From positions 1 to 57,102 of the IMG/VR virus record IMGVR_UViG_3300031774_000016: a DNA stretch of 57,102 nucleotides. One strand, 5' to 3'. Origin of the DNA: a virus. Under the pieces are notes generated by a model. It did not search any database. It was not told the DNA's origin and saw only the letters and a program-made list of their open reading frames with translations. Within the stretch, counting starts at the first letter, position 1. Every line of letters begins with the position of its first letter. The position numbers and the translations under genes are program-made. Shown here one piece after another: positions 31,373 through 41,773 of this stretch.

Positions 31373-32494
31373 ATGCATTATTTTGAATTTCCAACAAAAG
31401 ATACTACATTATATGAAGATAGTGGAAGTAGAAATACAGGATTAGATGAAATTCTCGAAGTTCGTAAAGATATGAATGCTGATGGCAGTGTGGTTACGGT
31501 ATCGAGAGCTTTAATTAAATTTGATTTAACTTATATTTCATCATCTGTACATAGTGGTTTAATACCATCTAACGCAAAATACTATCTAAATTTATTTGAT
31601 GCAAATTCATCTGAATTGAATGTAGAACAAACATTATACGCATATCCAATTAGTCAATCTTGGACAAATGGTTCTGGAAAACATGATTCTAATCCTACTA
31701 TCGAAGATGGATGTAGTTGGAAATGGAAAGATGGTGTTACTGGAAAAACTCAATGGAATGAAGTTTCACAATCGGGTGGAACTTGGTATAGTGGAAGTGG
31801 ATATATTGCTTCTCAATCATTTACTAACGAAGCTGCAGATGTAAGAATGAATGTTACAGATATTGTTAACAAGTGGATAGGTGGTAGTGGTTATGTACCA
31901 AATGAAGGTTTTATGTTAAAGCGTAGTGGAAGTATAGGTAATACTGATACAAGTCTTGATGAGGGTAATACTACAAGATTTGGAAACTTTAGTTTCTTTT
32001 CAAGAGAAACTCATACAATTTACCCACCTAAGTTAGAAGTGGTGTGGGATGATTCTAAATGGAATACTGGATCATTAAGTCCTTTAACATCCGATAATTT
32101 AGAAGATATGGTTTTGTATATGAGAGGATTACGACCTGAATATAAAGAAAAATCAAAAGTAAAATTTAGAGTTGTTGGTCGAGAAAGATATCCTGAACGG
32201 ACATATTCATCAACAAATTTATATGAAACAGGACACAACACTGCAAAATATCTACCAAGTGGAAGTACCTATTATGAAATAAAAGATGCATATACTGAAG
32301 ATGTACTTGTACCATTTGGAAGTGGTTCTGTTGTAAGTTGTGATTCTACTGGAAACTATTTTAATTTTTGGTTGAATGGATTACAAGCAGAAAGATTTTA
32401 TAGAATAAATTATAAAATTGTAAGTGGTAGTGGAACTGCCGAAGAAACTATTCAATATTTTGATGAGAAGAATTCATTTAAAGTAACGAGATAA
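31373..32494 (+). CDS. DNRLRE-like beta-sandwich structural protein
   Basis: 373 residues. Residues 1-230 follow the DNRLRE-type domain: DTTLYEDSGSRNTG, RALIKFDLTYI, an inner YYLNLFDANSS strand, and VTDIVNKWI then GFMLKRSG and TIYPPKLEVVW. This fold is used as a stalk or carbohydrate-binding unit in surface proteins. C-terminal 140 residues are another beta domain. Probably part of the baseplate rim or a fibre base; coupled after the gp6-like gene. Confidence 0.7.
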   Translation: MHYFEFPTKDTTLYEDSGSRNTGLDEILEVRKDMNADGSVVTVSRALIKFDLTYISSSVHSGLIPSNAKYYLNLFDANSSELNVEQTLYAYPISQSWTNGSGKHDSNPTIEDGCSWKWKDGVTGKTQWNEVSQSGGTWYSGSGYIASQSFTNEAADVRMNVTDIVNKWIGGSGYVPNEGFMLKRSGSIGNTDTSLDEGNTTRFGNFSFFSRETHTIYPPKLEVVWDDSKWNTGSLSPLTSDNLEDMVLYMRGLRPEYKEKSKVKFRVVGRERYPERTYSSTNLYETGHNTAKYLPSGSTYYEIKDAYTEDVLVPFGSGSVVSCDSTGNYFNFWLNGLQAERFYRINYKIVSGSGTAEETIQYFDEKNSFKVTR

Positions 32495-32497
32495 CAT

Positions 32498-32830
32498 ATG
32501 CCGTACACAAAAAAAGAACTAAAAGAAAACGAGTTTTGGCAAAAATTACATGAACAAGATAGAGTTGAGTATGAACACAAATTACAACAAGCTATCGATT
32601 TACAAGATGTAGTTGAAGTAGTCGATGAAAAACTTGGAAAACTTCCTTTAGAAAAAACTAAACCATTGAGAAACGATTCTGGTACTTTTTTGGCATTTGA
32701 AAATCCTGATACTGGATTAAATTATGATAGACCAGACCAATACATTTCAGTAGAAAAATTATCACCTCAGTACCATAGTGGTGAAATAAGAGATAAAGTT
32801 TTAGATACAGAGATAAAGGAACTCGTATAA
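32498..32830 (+). CDS. Hypothetical 110-aa structural-operon protein
   Basis: Charged, with a helical N-terminal half (ENEFWQKLHEQDRVEYEH) and a Pro-rich second half. It lies tightly between two structural genes. May be a connector or chaperone; not recognised. Confidence 0.6.
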   Translation: MPYTKKELKENEFWQKLHEQDRVEYEHKLQQAIDLQDVVEVVDEKLGKLPLEKTKPLRNDSGTFLAFENPDTGLNYDRPDQYISVEKLSPQYHSGEIRDKVLDTEIKELV

Positions 32831-32831
32831 T

Positions 32832-34784
32832 ATGGGCCGTAAATTAACACAACTTAGTGATAAAGATTATCAGCTTCTAAAGAAAGAAACTCCTACAATA
32901 TTAGGTGAAAACGGACAACATTTTCCTACATTTGGAAACAACATGGAAGATTATGTAAAGTTCTGTATTTACAATGTAAATGATGAGTATATTAAATCTG
33001 GTATTAGTGAAGATTTTGAAAATAGTGGAGAATCAATAAAGTTAAAACCAGGAAATGATTTACGAAAGGCTGGTTTTACTCGTGGTGATTACAAAATTAA
33101 ATATTTCTTTCATAGAAGAATTGGTGGTGCTGATGAAATGGTTCTCACCAAAACTGTCGGAAGTGAATCAGGAATAATTCATAGTAGTAATCCACAGCTT
33201 ACTGGTGTACCTATGGGTGAGTTTTATATAGAAGAAGATGGTAAAGTTTATATGGGTTCTAATAAACCAACCGATGGAAGTAAACCACAAGAACTTGATG
33301 TAAAAGAATATAAATATTTTATAGATGAAATTTCTGCAGATAGAACTGAGGTAAGACTTGCAACTCAAATGATTAATTTAAAAAAATATAAAGATGAATT
33401 TTATGAATTGTCAAATACGGTTGGTACATATACATCTATAACAGATGATTCTGGAAAAGGATTTGGTGAAATAGCAAATAAAAATAACCCAAGATTTGAA
33501 ATTAACGCCAAAGATGGAAATGATTTAGGATTTGAAAGTAAATATATCGGTGGACAAGTCCAAGTAGATAACGCCTTTATTGTCGGATATAACAATAAAA
33601 CAAATACAACACAAAATGATAATTGGTCACCAAGTGATCCTATACCAGCAGCATATATTGAAGCATATGATTTAAAAGATGCTGGTTTTCCTATGGCAGT
33701 TAGATATGTGGTAAAAGATGAACAAACAGAATTAACCTTGTTAGGACATGATTTTGTAGGTTATCAACCTATACCAAATTTAGTAACTCCTGGATTAAAA
33801 TATCTTTTTGATTTTGGTTGTGGACACACAGAGATGACCGATGCACCTTTTGCTAATCATACATATGATACAATAGGAAATTATAATCCTACCGTAACCA
33901 TAATGACACCTGATTTCACATCAGTTGTTGATGAGGTTTACAAAAATACAGGCATATCACAAGACGGGCCTGGATTAAGAGGTAGTAAATTAAGTGGATT
34001 TACACCGACACCTGCAGATTCAACACCAGGAACTTCAACACCAGATGTTCCGAGTATATCTGCATTAGATGGAAAGGTAATCAGGTGGGATGGTAATGCA
34101 CAGAGTCAAGGAATACCACAAAAAATCGTTGGTGAACCTGCAGCCTCAACTACAAGATGGTATATTCAAAATGGATATAGAAGGTGGATTACAAGTGATT
34201 ACAATATAAGTTTGTTAAGAGAGACATTAGGATTAGATGAAGTAAATGATTTTCAATTATACACAAATTTAATTAATTCAATACCTGTAGGTCCTAATAT
34301 ATCAGGACTTACTTTTACTACGGGTACACCAAATTTAACCGATACAATAACAGAGGCTGATTACGGAGTTTTAATATTACCAAGCTATGAAGAAGATGAA
34401 ACCGAAGAAGAAACTGATGATAGTGATTCCGATGATAGTTCTGAATCAAATGAAATGTACACCTTAGAACTTAACTTAGAGGCATTTTTGGGAGGAAATG
34501 TAGAACAATTACCATATAATGATGATGATGATGATAATCAAGGTACATCGTTAGATGCAAGTTGGTTAGTAAATGGACAGCCAGTAAATTCTTACTACTC
34601 CAGTCAAATGTTTGAGGCAGGTACAAGTGTTGAGGTTCAGGTGGTTGTAGAATCATATCCACCTCAAGAATATGATTTTATAAATTGGACAACTGGTGGT
34701 CAAAATGTTAGGTACTCAAATCCAAGAACTTTTATAATGAATAATGATAAGTCCACCACAGCTCAAGTTGGGATACCATTCTAA
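32832..34784 (+). CDS. Virion protein with PKD-like and InlB-repeat-like domains
   Basis: 650 residues. N-terminal 300: beta-rich region unique to this phage type. A PKD-like segment is visible near 315-375 (YLFDFGCGHTEMTD, NHTYDTIGNYNPTVTI). A flexible Thr/Pro/Ser linker follows, then a run of acidic residues (about 518-540). The C-terminal 75 residues (FEAGTSVEVQVV to INWTTGG and TFIMNNDKSTTAQV) resemble the beta-repeat of bacterial adhesins. Such domains bind host-surface sugars or proteins; likely a baseplate or fibre protein. Confidence 0.7.
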   Translation: MGRKLTQLSDKDYQLLKKETPTILGENGQHFPTFGNNMEDYVKFCIYNVNDEYIKSGISEDFENSGESIKLKPGNDLRKAGFTRGDYKIKYFFHRRIGGADEMVLTKTVGSESGIIHSSNPQLTGVPMGEFYIEEDGKVYMGSNKPTDGSKPQELDVKEYKYFIDEISADRTEVRLATQMINLKKYKDEFYELSNTVGTYTSITDDSGKGFGEIANKNNPRFEINAKDGNDLGFESKYIGGQVQVDNAFIVGYNNKTNTTQNDNWSPSDPIPAAYIEAYDLKDAGFPMAVRYVVKDEQTELTLLGHDFVGYQPIPNLVTPGLKYLFDFGCGHTEMTDAPFANHTYDTIGNYNPTVTIMTPDFTSVVDEVYKNTGISQDGPGLRGSKLSGFTPTPADSTPGTSTPDVPSISALDGKVIRWDGNAQSQGIPQKIVGEPAASTTRWYIQNGYRRWITSDYNISLLRETLGLDEVNDFQLYTNLINSIPVGPNISGLTFTTGTPNLTDTITEADYGVLILPSYEEDETEEETDDSDSDDSSESNEMYTLELNLEAFLGGNVEQLPYNDDDDDNQGTSLDASWLVNGQPVNSYYSSQMFEAGTSVEVQVVVESYPPQEYDFINWTTGGQNVRYSNPRTFIMNNDKSTTAQVGIPF

Positions 34785-37700
34785 TGAAAAATAAACGAAT
34801 CATATATTGGGGTGGAACACATCAAACTACAATTCCTCGAATGGGGGCATGTGGTGATGGAGTGGAAGTCAATCCTGCAGAGGGAGCTGGTGGAGGACCA
34901 GGAAAACCAGCAGCGTCAGCTTCAGCACCAGACGGGCCAGGATTATTTGATAAACTTAAAGGATTATTACCTGCATTAGCACTCGGAGCTTTAGCTATAG
35001 CTGCAATAGCTGGTGTGGCATTTATGTTAAAAAAGAATCGAGAGCCAGATGGTGGTCTTGATTTAGATTTTGATGCCAGTTTATCTGATGAGGAGAATTT
35101 CGCAAATCTTGGGCTTGATATACAAGGGGCAACATCTGTAGCCCGTGCAGGAAACGATGGAAAACCTGGATTTGATTCTAATGGATTATCAATCCCACCT
35201 GCATTTGTTGGACAACAAGTAATAGATGAAGATGGTAATCTTTGGGTATATAAAGATCCACCAGGAATGTGGATTATGTTTGATGATGCAGAACCAAGAT
35301 ATATTAGTGATGGTGATGAAAATTTACCAATTTATGCACCTTATGTTGCAAATATAACAGATGTTTTAAATCCTGTAACTATTACGGTTGATAAAACTTG
35401 GGCGGAAGCTTCATCAGAAATAGATAACCAAAAGAATTTTCACCCTACCCATCCATCTTGGAAAGTTTTATTTCCAAAGGATAAAGATTTATACACATAT
35501 CTACAATTTGATGGAGATAAACAAAGTTTAACAATTAATTTTTCAAAGGATACTGAAAATTATAAAGAATATCCTAACTCATTAGTTTATAAATTATATG
35601 AACCATTACCTGATGGAATAGAAAAGGGTGATTTAACATATGTGGTTAAGGAGATGGCATCACCTTATACTGAAACGGTCGAGTTGGTAGATTTTGTAGA
35701 AGAAGATATAGATGCTGTATTATTGAGAAACCCTAAGTGGGATAATGAAACTCATCAATCAAGTTATTTTAGTCCTCGTGATACTAAATTTAAAAATTAT
35801 GATGAATTAGTTACGAGTGATTCTAACATAAAAGAACAGATTGAAAATGAAATTATAAGTGGTAGTTTTATGGATAGCATAGAACTTTCAGGAATAGATT
35901 ATAGAAGATGGGATAACTTTGTTCATTTTAGTTCGATTGAAGATAGACTTGTAAATTTTAAAACTAAATTACAAAAAATTGAATTATTTGAAAGTCAGAG
36001 TAAAAGTTTATTTGGTATATCTGGCTCATTAACATATACACAAACTTCAAGTTTATCAACAAAAGTTAAAAAAATTAAAAATGAATTTACACCTTTTGAA
36101 AACTATATGTATTTTCAATCTTCATCTTATATATCAAGTTCTCTTGGAGAATTTTTTGACAATACTTGGCCAAAGAATGGTGGAAGTGGAACTAAATTAA
36201 ACGCATATAGTTTATATCCAGTTACATCATCTAAGGCAACATCTTGGTATAATGAACAAATAACATCAGCATCCCTTTTTGATAGAAATAATAGAAATAG
36301 ATTATTGACTAATATACCAGACCACATTACAAATGATAATAGAAATGTAGCGTTTCACACTTTTATTAATATGGCTGGAGAGCACTTTGATGGTATATGG
36401 TCATACATAGAACAGATACCACAAATATATGATAGACGACAACCATTAAATGAGGGACTATCTAAAGATTTAATTTATGCAGTTGGTAGGTCATTAGGGT
36501 TTTATTTAAATGACGGACAAGATTTAATTGAACTTCCAAAATTATATCTTGGTCAAGAGGCTACTGGTTCTGATGCTAGTGTTTTTAGCCAACATTCTTC
36601 TGTAGCACAAAAAGATATATCGAGAGAAATTTGGAAAAGAATGATAAACAATATGCCATTCTTTTTAAAGACAAGAGGAACTCTGAGGTCGTTTAAAGGA
36701 TTAATAAGTTGTTATGGTATACCATCAACAATATTAAGAGTTAAGGAGTATGGAGGACCCGATCCAGCACCTGATGCACAGCCATCATATTTTATAGATA
36801 AAAATTTTACTAAGGCATTAGATTTTAAAGGTGAACAATATGTATTGACAACTTGGGCAAACGATACCAATAGTGGTAGAAAACCTGATACAATAGAATT
36901 TAGATTTCGTTCTCAAGCAGCAAGTGGTTCGTTTCAAACATTATTACAGGCAGGGGCAAATCCTGGTGGATTCGCTATAGGTATAAAGGAAGATACGAAC
37001 TCATCAAGTGATAATTATGGACACGTCGCATTCAGACTTGCACATGGTTCGGATTCAAGTAAAGGTTATGCCGAACTTTCTTCATCATCACTTCCTGTTC
37101 ATGACGGAGAATTTTATTCTGTAGCATTAACTCGTGTATCTTCAAGTGGTGCACAATTAAGTGTTGATACCACATCTCAAAGAATACAATACAGATTGAT
37201 GGTTAAGAAGTATGACGAGGGTAGGAGTAAAATTTATTTAGATTCTGATGAAACTATGATTGTAAATGGTGCGGTTAGTTCATCGTGGAATGGTTCGTTT
37301 ACAGGAAACGAAACTGCTTATATTGGTGGGGCACCTGATAATTCGTTTGGTAATCAGATGACTGGTTCTATGATGGAATTTCGTTATTGGAACACAGCTT
37401 TATCTGAATCTAACTTTGATAATCATGTAAGGTCACCAAAATCATTTAATGGAAATCACCCATCTGCATCTTGGACAGATTTAGTATTACGATATTCGTT
37501 TGATGATAATAAAGCATTGAATAGTGATGGTGATATTCGTGATACAAGTGCAGACCAATCTTATATTCAGTCAGGAAGTGCACAAGGATATACATCTGGT
37601 ACATTACCACATTTCCGTTCAGTTGTAGACGAAGAACAGATGAGAATTCCTAACTTAGGCCCAAATAGACGAGTATCAAATAAGATTAGATTAGAAAATA

Positions 37701-38746
37701 GTAAATTAGTTTATGGTAATTTAAGTCATAACAAACGAGTTGAATTAAGTGCATACGATACTGCAGCTTTAGATAGTAATAAGTTGGGAATTTATTTTTC
37801 ACCAACTGATGTAATTAATGAAGATATTATTCGTTCTATAGCAGACTTAGATTTTGACCAATACATAGGTGATCCTCGTGACCAATATAAATTAAGATAT
37901 AGACAACTCGAAGATATAGGATTACAATATTGGCAAAAGTACTTATCACCAAATAATTTTTGGGATTATATAAGATTAATAAAATATTATGATACTTCTT
38001 TATTTGAACAACTAAGGTCATTTGTACCTGCAAGGGCCAGAGCAAATGTTGGTTTATTAATTGAACCAAATATACTTGAGAGAAAGAAAGAAGTTGTAGG
38101 TGAACCACCTAATTTTGATGATTTGTATATTGAAGGAGATGCAAACGCATTAACATATTCTTCATCAGCCGTTCCTGAAGCATATGCAGTTTCAATGTCA
38201 GGATATGCAGTTACCATAAGTGGTTCATATCCAGTTTATCGAAGTGCGATAAGTATGTCGAGTTACATCAACCCAAGTGGTTCGTTTGATTCATACGAAG
38301 GTACAATTACAAGTTCATTTCACGAACCATCTAAATATATCTTAACTCAGTCAATCAACTCGGATTATGGATATAAAATATATGATATCACAGTAGGTGG
38401 TCCTGCTCATGTATTTGAGGAAGCATTACAACCTACAATAACAGGTTCAAGAATATCTGAACATAATTATGAGTATAGGTTCTTCTATACATCTTCAAGA
38501 GATGCCTTAAAGGATCACGGATATACTTTTGATTCACAGAAAAATAATTTTCATTCTTCTTCTTTTCATAGAAGTGAAATACAAAGTGTGGGATATGATA
38601 ATTCATACTTTAGATTGGCATACTTAGGATGTCAGCAAACAAAATATACTACTACGGACAAAGAACCTCCAGTTTCTATAACTGTAACTTCACCAACAAC
38701 ATTGGTAACACAGGAACCTGGAGAATCTAAGTTAAAAGTAAAGTAA
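34784..38746 (+). CDS. 1320-aa tail/baseplate protein with LamG-like domain
   Basis: Overlaps the previous stop by one base. Residues 1-55 are Gly/Ala/Pro-rich, followed by a hydrophobic helix (LPALALGALAIAAIAGVAFM, about 63-85), an odd feature for a virion protein that might cross or enter membranes. A concanavalin/LamG-like domain is visible at about 670-900 (FTKALDFKGEQY, TIEFRFRS, VAFRLAHG, AYIGGAPDN). After that, FVPARARANVGLLIEPNILE is a helix-rich joint I recall in marine phage structural proteins. The end is Ser/Tyr-rich. Probably a baseplate-to-fibre component. Confidence 0.75.
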   Translation: MKNKRIIYWGGTHQTTIPRMGACGDGVEVNPAEGAGGGPGKPAASASAPDGPGLFDKLKGLLPALALGALAIAAIAGVAFMLKKNREPDGGLDLDFDASLSDEENFANLGLDIQGATSVARAGNDGKPGFDSNGLSIPPAFVGQQVIDEDGNLWVYKDPPGMWIMFDDAEPRYISDGDENLPIYAPYVANITDVLNPVTITVDKTWAEASSEIDNQKNFHPTHPSWKVLFPKDKDLYTYLQFDGDKQSLTINFSKDTENYKEYPNSLVYKLYEPLPDGIEKGDLTYVVKEMASPYTETVELVDFVEEDIDAVLLRNPKWDNETHQSSYFSPRDTKFKNYDELVTSDSNIKEQIENEIISGSFMDSIELSGIDYRRWDNFVHFSSIEDRLVNFKTKLQKIELFESQSKSLFGISGSLTYTQTSSLSTKVKKIKNEFTPFENYMYFQSSSYISSSLGEFFDNTWPKNGGSGTKLNAYSLYPVTSSKATSWYNEQITSASLFDRNNRNRLLTNIPDHITNDNRNVAFHTFINMAGEHFDGIWSYIEQIPQIYDRRQPLNEGLSKDLIYAVGRSLGFYLNDGQDLIELPKLYLGQEATGSDASVFSQHSSVAQKDISREIWKRMINNMPFFLKTRGTLRSFKGLISCYGIPSTILRVKEYGGPDPAPDAQPSYFIDKNFTKALDFKGEQYVLTTWANDTNSGRKPDTIEFRFRSQAASGSFQTLLQAGANPGGFAIGIKEDTNSSSDNYGHVAFRLAHGSDSSKGYAELSSSSLPVHDGEFYSVALTRVSSSGAQLSVDTTSQRIQYRLMVKKYDEGRSKIYLDSDETMIVNGAVSSSWNGSFTGNETAYIGGAPDNSFGNQMTGSMMEFRYWNTALSESNFDNHVRSPKSFNGNHPSASWTDLVLRYSFDDNKALNSDGDIRDTSADQSYIQSGSAQGYTSGTLPHFRSVVDEEQMRIPNLGPNRRVSNKIRLENSKLVYGNLSHNKRVELSAYDTAALDSNKLGIYFSPTDVINEDIIRSIADLDFDQYIGDPRDQYKLRYRQLEDIGLQYWQKYLSPNNFWDYIRLIKYYDTSLFEQLRSFVPARARANVGLLIEPNILERKKEVVGEPPNFDDLYIEGDANALTYSSSAVPEAYAVSMSGYAVTISGSYPVYRSAISMSSYINPSGSFDSYEGTITSSFHEPSKYILTQSINSDYGYKIYDITVGGPAHVFEEALQPTITGSRISEHNYEYRFFYTSSRDALKDHGYTFDSQKNNFHSSSFHRSEIQSVGYDNSYFRLAYLGCQQTKYTTTDKEPPVSITVTSPTTLVTQEPGESKLKVK

Positions 38747-38771
38747 AAATACGAAAAATTAGAGTTTGATA

Positions 38772-38779
38772 TATTTATA
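38772..38779 (+). promoter_or_regulatory. TATTTATA late-promoter-like element
   Basis: TATTTATA in the 118-base gap between the 1320-aa gene and the next structural gene, 85 bases before the ATG. The gap otherwise has AT-rich sequence and an AGGAG site. Proposed gp55-type start site for the second structural block; inference. Confidence 0.4.
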
Positions 38780-38864
38780 GTTGAGAAAGTTTTATTCACG
38801 ATTATATTTAAACTCCAGTTTAAAAGAACAAAAACAATAAATTATCTTTATTTAGGAGACAAAA

Positions 38865-39536
38865 ATGGGATTTCTAAACAACACAACGATTACAATCGAT
38901 GCTATTCTAACCAAAAGAGGTAGAGAATTATTAGCTAGAGGTAGAAACGAATTTAAAGTAACAAAATTCGCATTAGCAGATGATGAGGTTGATTATCGTC
39001 TATGGGATACATCGCATCCAAACGGAACTAATTTTTATGGAGCTGTTATTGAAAACATGCCAATATTAGAACCTGTACCAGATGAAACACAAGTATTAAA
39101 ATATAAACTTGTTACCTTACCAAAGGAAACTTCAAGATTACCAATACTTGATGTTTCTATTAGTTCACTAAACTTTACTTCGGGACTAGCAAGTGCAGAA
39201 ATTGTTGCACCAGGAACATTAAACTCAACAGATGCAGAACAAGGGTATACATTTATCATACACGATACATCGGTAGCTAAACTTGAAGTAAATCAAGCAG
39301 CACCAAGTCCTTCTGCACCATTAATTCCAGTCGCTTTAAGTGGTGATGAATTAACACAGAGTCAGAATACAACTGGTTTATCAGCAAAAATATTACCACA
39401 AACATTTACTACACCTACGAAGAAATCAACACAATTGACTATCGTGGGTAATCAGACAGGAGCAACAACTACGGTAACTGTTTCGGTCAACAAAACACAA
39501 TTAGGAAGTCCGGCATCAGCAGCGGGTTCAATCTAA
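38865..39536 (+). CDS. Virion structural protein, 223 aa
   Basis: Starts MGFLNNTTITIDAILTKRGR with ELLARG, FKVTKFALADDEVDY and LWD, a pattern I recall from tail/baseplate proteins conserved in marine T4-like phages (function unassigned). The second half is Ser/Thr/Pro-rich and beta-rich. Preceded by AGGAG. Confidence 0.65.
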   Translation: MGFLNNTTITIDAILTKRGRELLARGRNEFKVTKFALADDEVDYRLWDTSHPNGTNFYGAVIENMPILEPVPDETQVLKYKLVTLPKETSRLPILDVSISSLNFTSGLASAEIVAPGTLNSTDAEQGYTFIIHDTSVAKLEVNQAAPSPSAPLIPVALSGDELTQSQNTTGLSAKILPQTFTTPTKKSTQLTIVGNQTGATTTVTVSVNKTQLGSPASAAGSI

Positions 39537-39558
39537 AGAATTATACAAGGAGTTAGAA

Positions 39559-40605
39559 ATGGCATTATCAGGCGCATATAAAGCATTTAATGATGATAAC
39601 GATATAGTAAAAAACATTAAAAGCGTAATCTCATCAGGAATATGGAGTACAGGAGCGAATACTTTAACGGCCTTCTATACTCAATCCGCACAAAGTTCAA
39701 GTACTGGAAAGTATTTTTACGATGTATATAAAACAGACCATACCGATACTGAAAGAGAAGTTCAGTTTTCGATAACTTATGGTCATATACACGGAAGTGG
39801 TTCTTTAGGAACTGCGGGAGCCGCGACTGGTAATAGAGCATCAGCTGCGATACACGCACAATTTGTTAATTTACTATTAGGACCTAATGTAGAAAAATTT
39901 ACATATGGTGGTGATGTAACTTCAAAACATTTTTACGCATTATCTTTACGAAGAGCTCGTATGAGAGAAAAAGTAGATCCAGGAAATTGGGAACTACATT
40001 TAAGTGGTAGTGATGTAGCACTGCTACCAGGTACCGATTCACTTATTAAGTTAATTGACGATAGTGGAGCAACAACCAATCCAACCACAGGAGTTGGTGG
40101 TCGAGTATTTAATGTTGTTAGTGGTTCAATATCCACTGGAACAGCAGCTACCAATTTAGCAGCAGCATCTCAACCGGGTGGTGGATACGGATTATTCTAT
40201 CCTGATTTAGGACTCATCGTACTGAACGCTGACATACTACATGCGTCAGGTGGTATAGCAACAGTTACAGGTTCAAATACCGAAGGTGGTAATGTTAGTA
40301 AATTTTTCTCTATGATAGAAGGTGGTGGTAAATTCCAAGCCCGTAGAGAAGAAAGAATATCATCGACACATTATTTCTGTCGAGCAGGAAACAAAGAATT
40401 TAACTTTTCTAACAATCCAACATTCTTCACAGGTTCAACTGGTGAATTTACTCAACCTACATACTTTAAAGATCCAAAGTCGTACATTACAACCGTAGGT
40501 CTTTATAATGATTCTAACGAACTTTTAGCAGTAGCCAAGTTGAGTAAACCCGTTCTTAAATCTTTTTCAAGGGAAGCTCTTATCAAAGTAAAGTTAGATT
40601 TCTAA
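39559..40605 (+). CDS. Virion structural protein A (paralogue pair)
   Basis: 348 residues, Gly/Ser-rich. Its final 45 residues (YITTVGLYNDSNELLAVAKL and following LSKPVLKSF) match the end of the next protein, so the two share a C-terminal assembly domain. The N-terminal parts differ. Probably baseplate-arm or fibre proteins. Confidence 0.7.
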   Translation: MALSGAYKAFNDDNDIVKNIKSVISSGIWSTGANTLTAFYTQSAQSSSTGKYFYDVYKTDHTDTEREVQFSITYGHIHGSGSLGTAGAATGNRASAAIHAQFVNLLLGPNVEKFTYGGDVTSKHFYALSLRRARMREKVDPGNWELHLSGSDVALLPGTDSLIKLIDDSGATTNPTTGVGGRVFNVVSGSISTGTAATNLAAASQPGGGYGLFYPDLGLIVLNADILHASGGIATVTGSNTEGGNVSKFFSMIEGGGKFQARREERISSTHYFCRAGNKEFNFSNNPTFFTGSTGEFTQPTYFKDPKSYITTVGLYNDSNELLAVAKLSKPVLKSFSREALIKVKLDF

Positions 40606-40624
40606 TAGATAAGGAGCAAAACAT

Positions 40625-41710
40625 ATGTTAGGAAATGTCCATCCGCAAGACGTTTCAGTAGAACCATTCAAAGTCCATAAACGATTTCAATTTAGGACTG
40701 CCGATACAGGTAGTGGAGTTTATGCTTTAAAAGGAGTTAGTGGAAGTTTTCATAATTTCATGACAGGTTCTGCAAATTCTCAGAGCTTTGGTGTTTATAA
40801 TTCCATATCTGAAAGTATGGACAAACCAAAATCTACTTGGTATAGCCTTGGAACATATTACGAACTACCATTATATTATAGCATTAATCATTTGTATTAT
40901 GAAAAATTTAGTGGTAATCCAAAATTACCACACATGAATGAACAACCACAACCATATCTGAGTTGGGGTCCCTCTAATAGAAACAAAATGAATAGAGAAT
41001 TACACGACAGATGTTCAGTAATTTCGTTACCACAATCTTTAATCGGTGAAAGAATAAAACCTGGTTCTGTAAAAATACTTGATGATTCTAAAGATATAAC
41101 TTTAGATATAAGAGATGACGGAGATGGTAATTTATATGATTTTGCATTTAGTTCATCATATGCATCACATAGGTCAGCAAGTTTCGATACGGGTGTTGGT
41201 ATAACAGCACAAGGTAGTGGTAGTGTTGTCGGTAATGTATTTTATGATACTGGAATGGTAGTAATGACAAATACAGGTTCAAGTTATGTAAATGCATTTT
41301 TAGGATCAGGTACAGACGGATTTGAAATAGATTATAGAGCAACTCATACAATTTATCAACACGAATATACTGTAATTGCACCAGCAGGTAGATTCAGTAA
41401 TTCAAAAAATATAAGTGTTACACACCAAAGGAGTGGTAGTATAACCGTAAAAGAAGGGGCAAGTCCTCACTCTCTTTTTCCACCAGGAGATAATCCATCT
41501 GCAGCCGCAGGAAGCGGTTCGTTTAATAGTTCTTATGAGGCAACTGAATTTGTAAATTCTTTTGTAACTCATTCTCAGTTTGCACCCTATGTAACAACAA
41601 TAGGTCTCTACAACGAAAATAATGAACTATTGGTGATTGGAAAAACATCAAGACCTATAAGAAATGAACCAGATTTAGATATGTCATTTGTTTTACGATT
41701 TGATGTCTAA
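40625..41710 (+). CDS. Virion structural protein B (paralogue pair)
   Basis: 361 residues. Ends YVTTIGLYNENNELLVIGKT and SRPI, the same ending motif as protein A. Internal Gly/Ser-rich strands and Tyr-rich parts suggest a beta-rich fibre-like body. Follows protein A by 19 bases, with AAGGAG. Confidence 0.7.
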   Translation: MLGNVHPQDVSVEPFKVHKRFQFRTADTGSGVYALKGVSGSFHNFMTGSANSQSFGVYNSISESMDKPKSTWYSLGTYYELPLYYSINHLYYEKFSGNPKLPHMNEQPQPYLSWGPSNRNKMNRELHDRCSVISLPQSLIGERIKPGSVKILDDSKDITLDIRDDGDGNLYDFAFSSSYASHRSASFDTGVGITAQGSGSVVGNVFYDTGMVVMTNTGSSYVNAFLGSGTDGFEIDYRATHTIYQHEYTVIAPAGRFSNSKNISVTHQRSGSITVKEGASPHSLFPPGDNPSAAAGSGSFNSSYEATEFVNSFVTHSQFAPYVTTIGLYNENNELLVIGKTSRPIRNEPDLDMSFVLRFDV

Positions 41711-41745
41711 TTCGCCATATATATAATATTTATTATAGAATAAAA

Positions 41746-41760
41746 GAGACTGAAAGTCTC
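41746..41760 (+). promoter_or_regulatory. Small hairpin in the leader of the 41774 gene
   Basis: GAGACT-GAA-AGTCTC is a perfect six-pair hairpin with a three-base loop, about six bases upstream of the AAAGGAG site. A TATTTATTA element lies at 41727-41735. It may protect the 5' end of a message starting at the element. Confidence 0.45.
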
Positions 41761-41773
41761 AGAAAGGAGTAAT

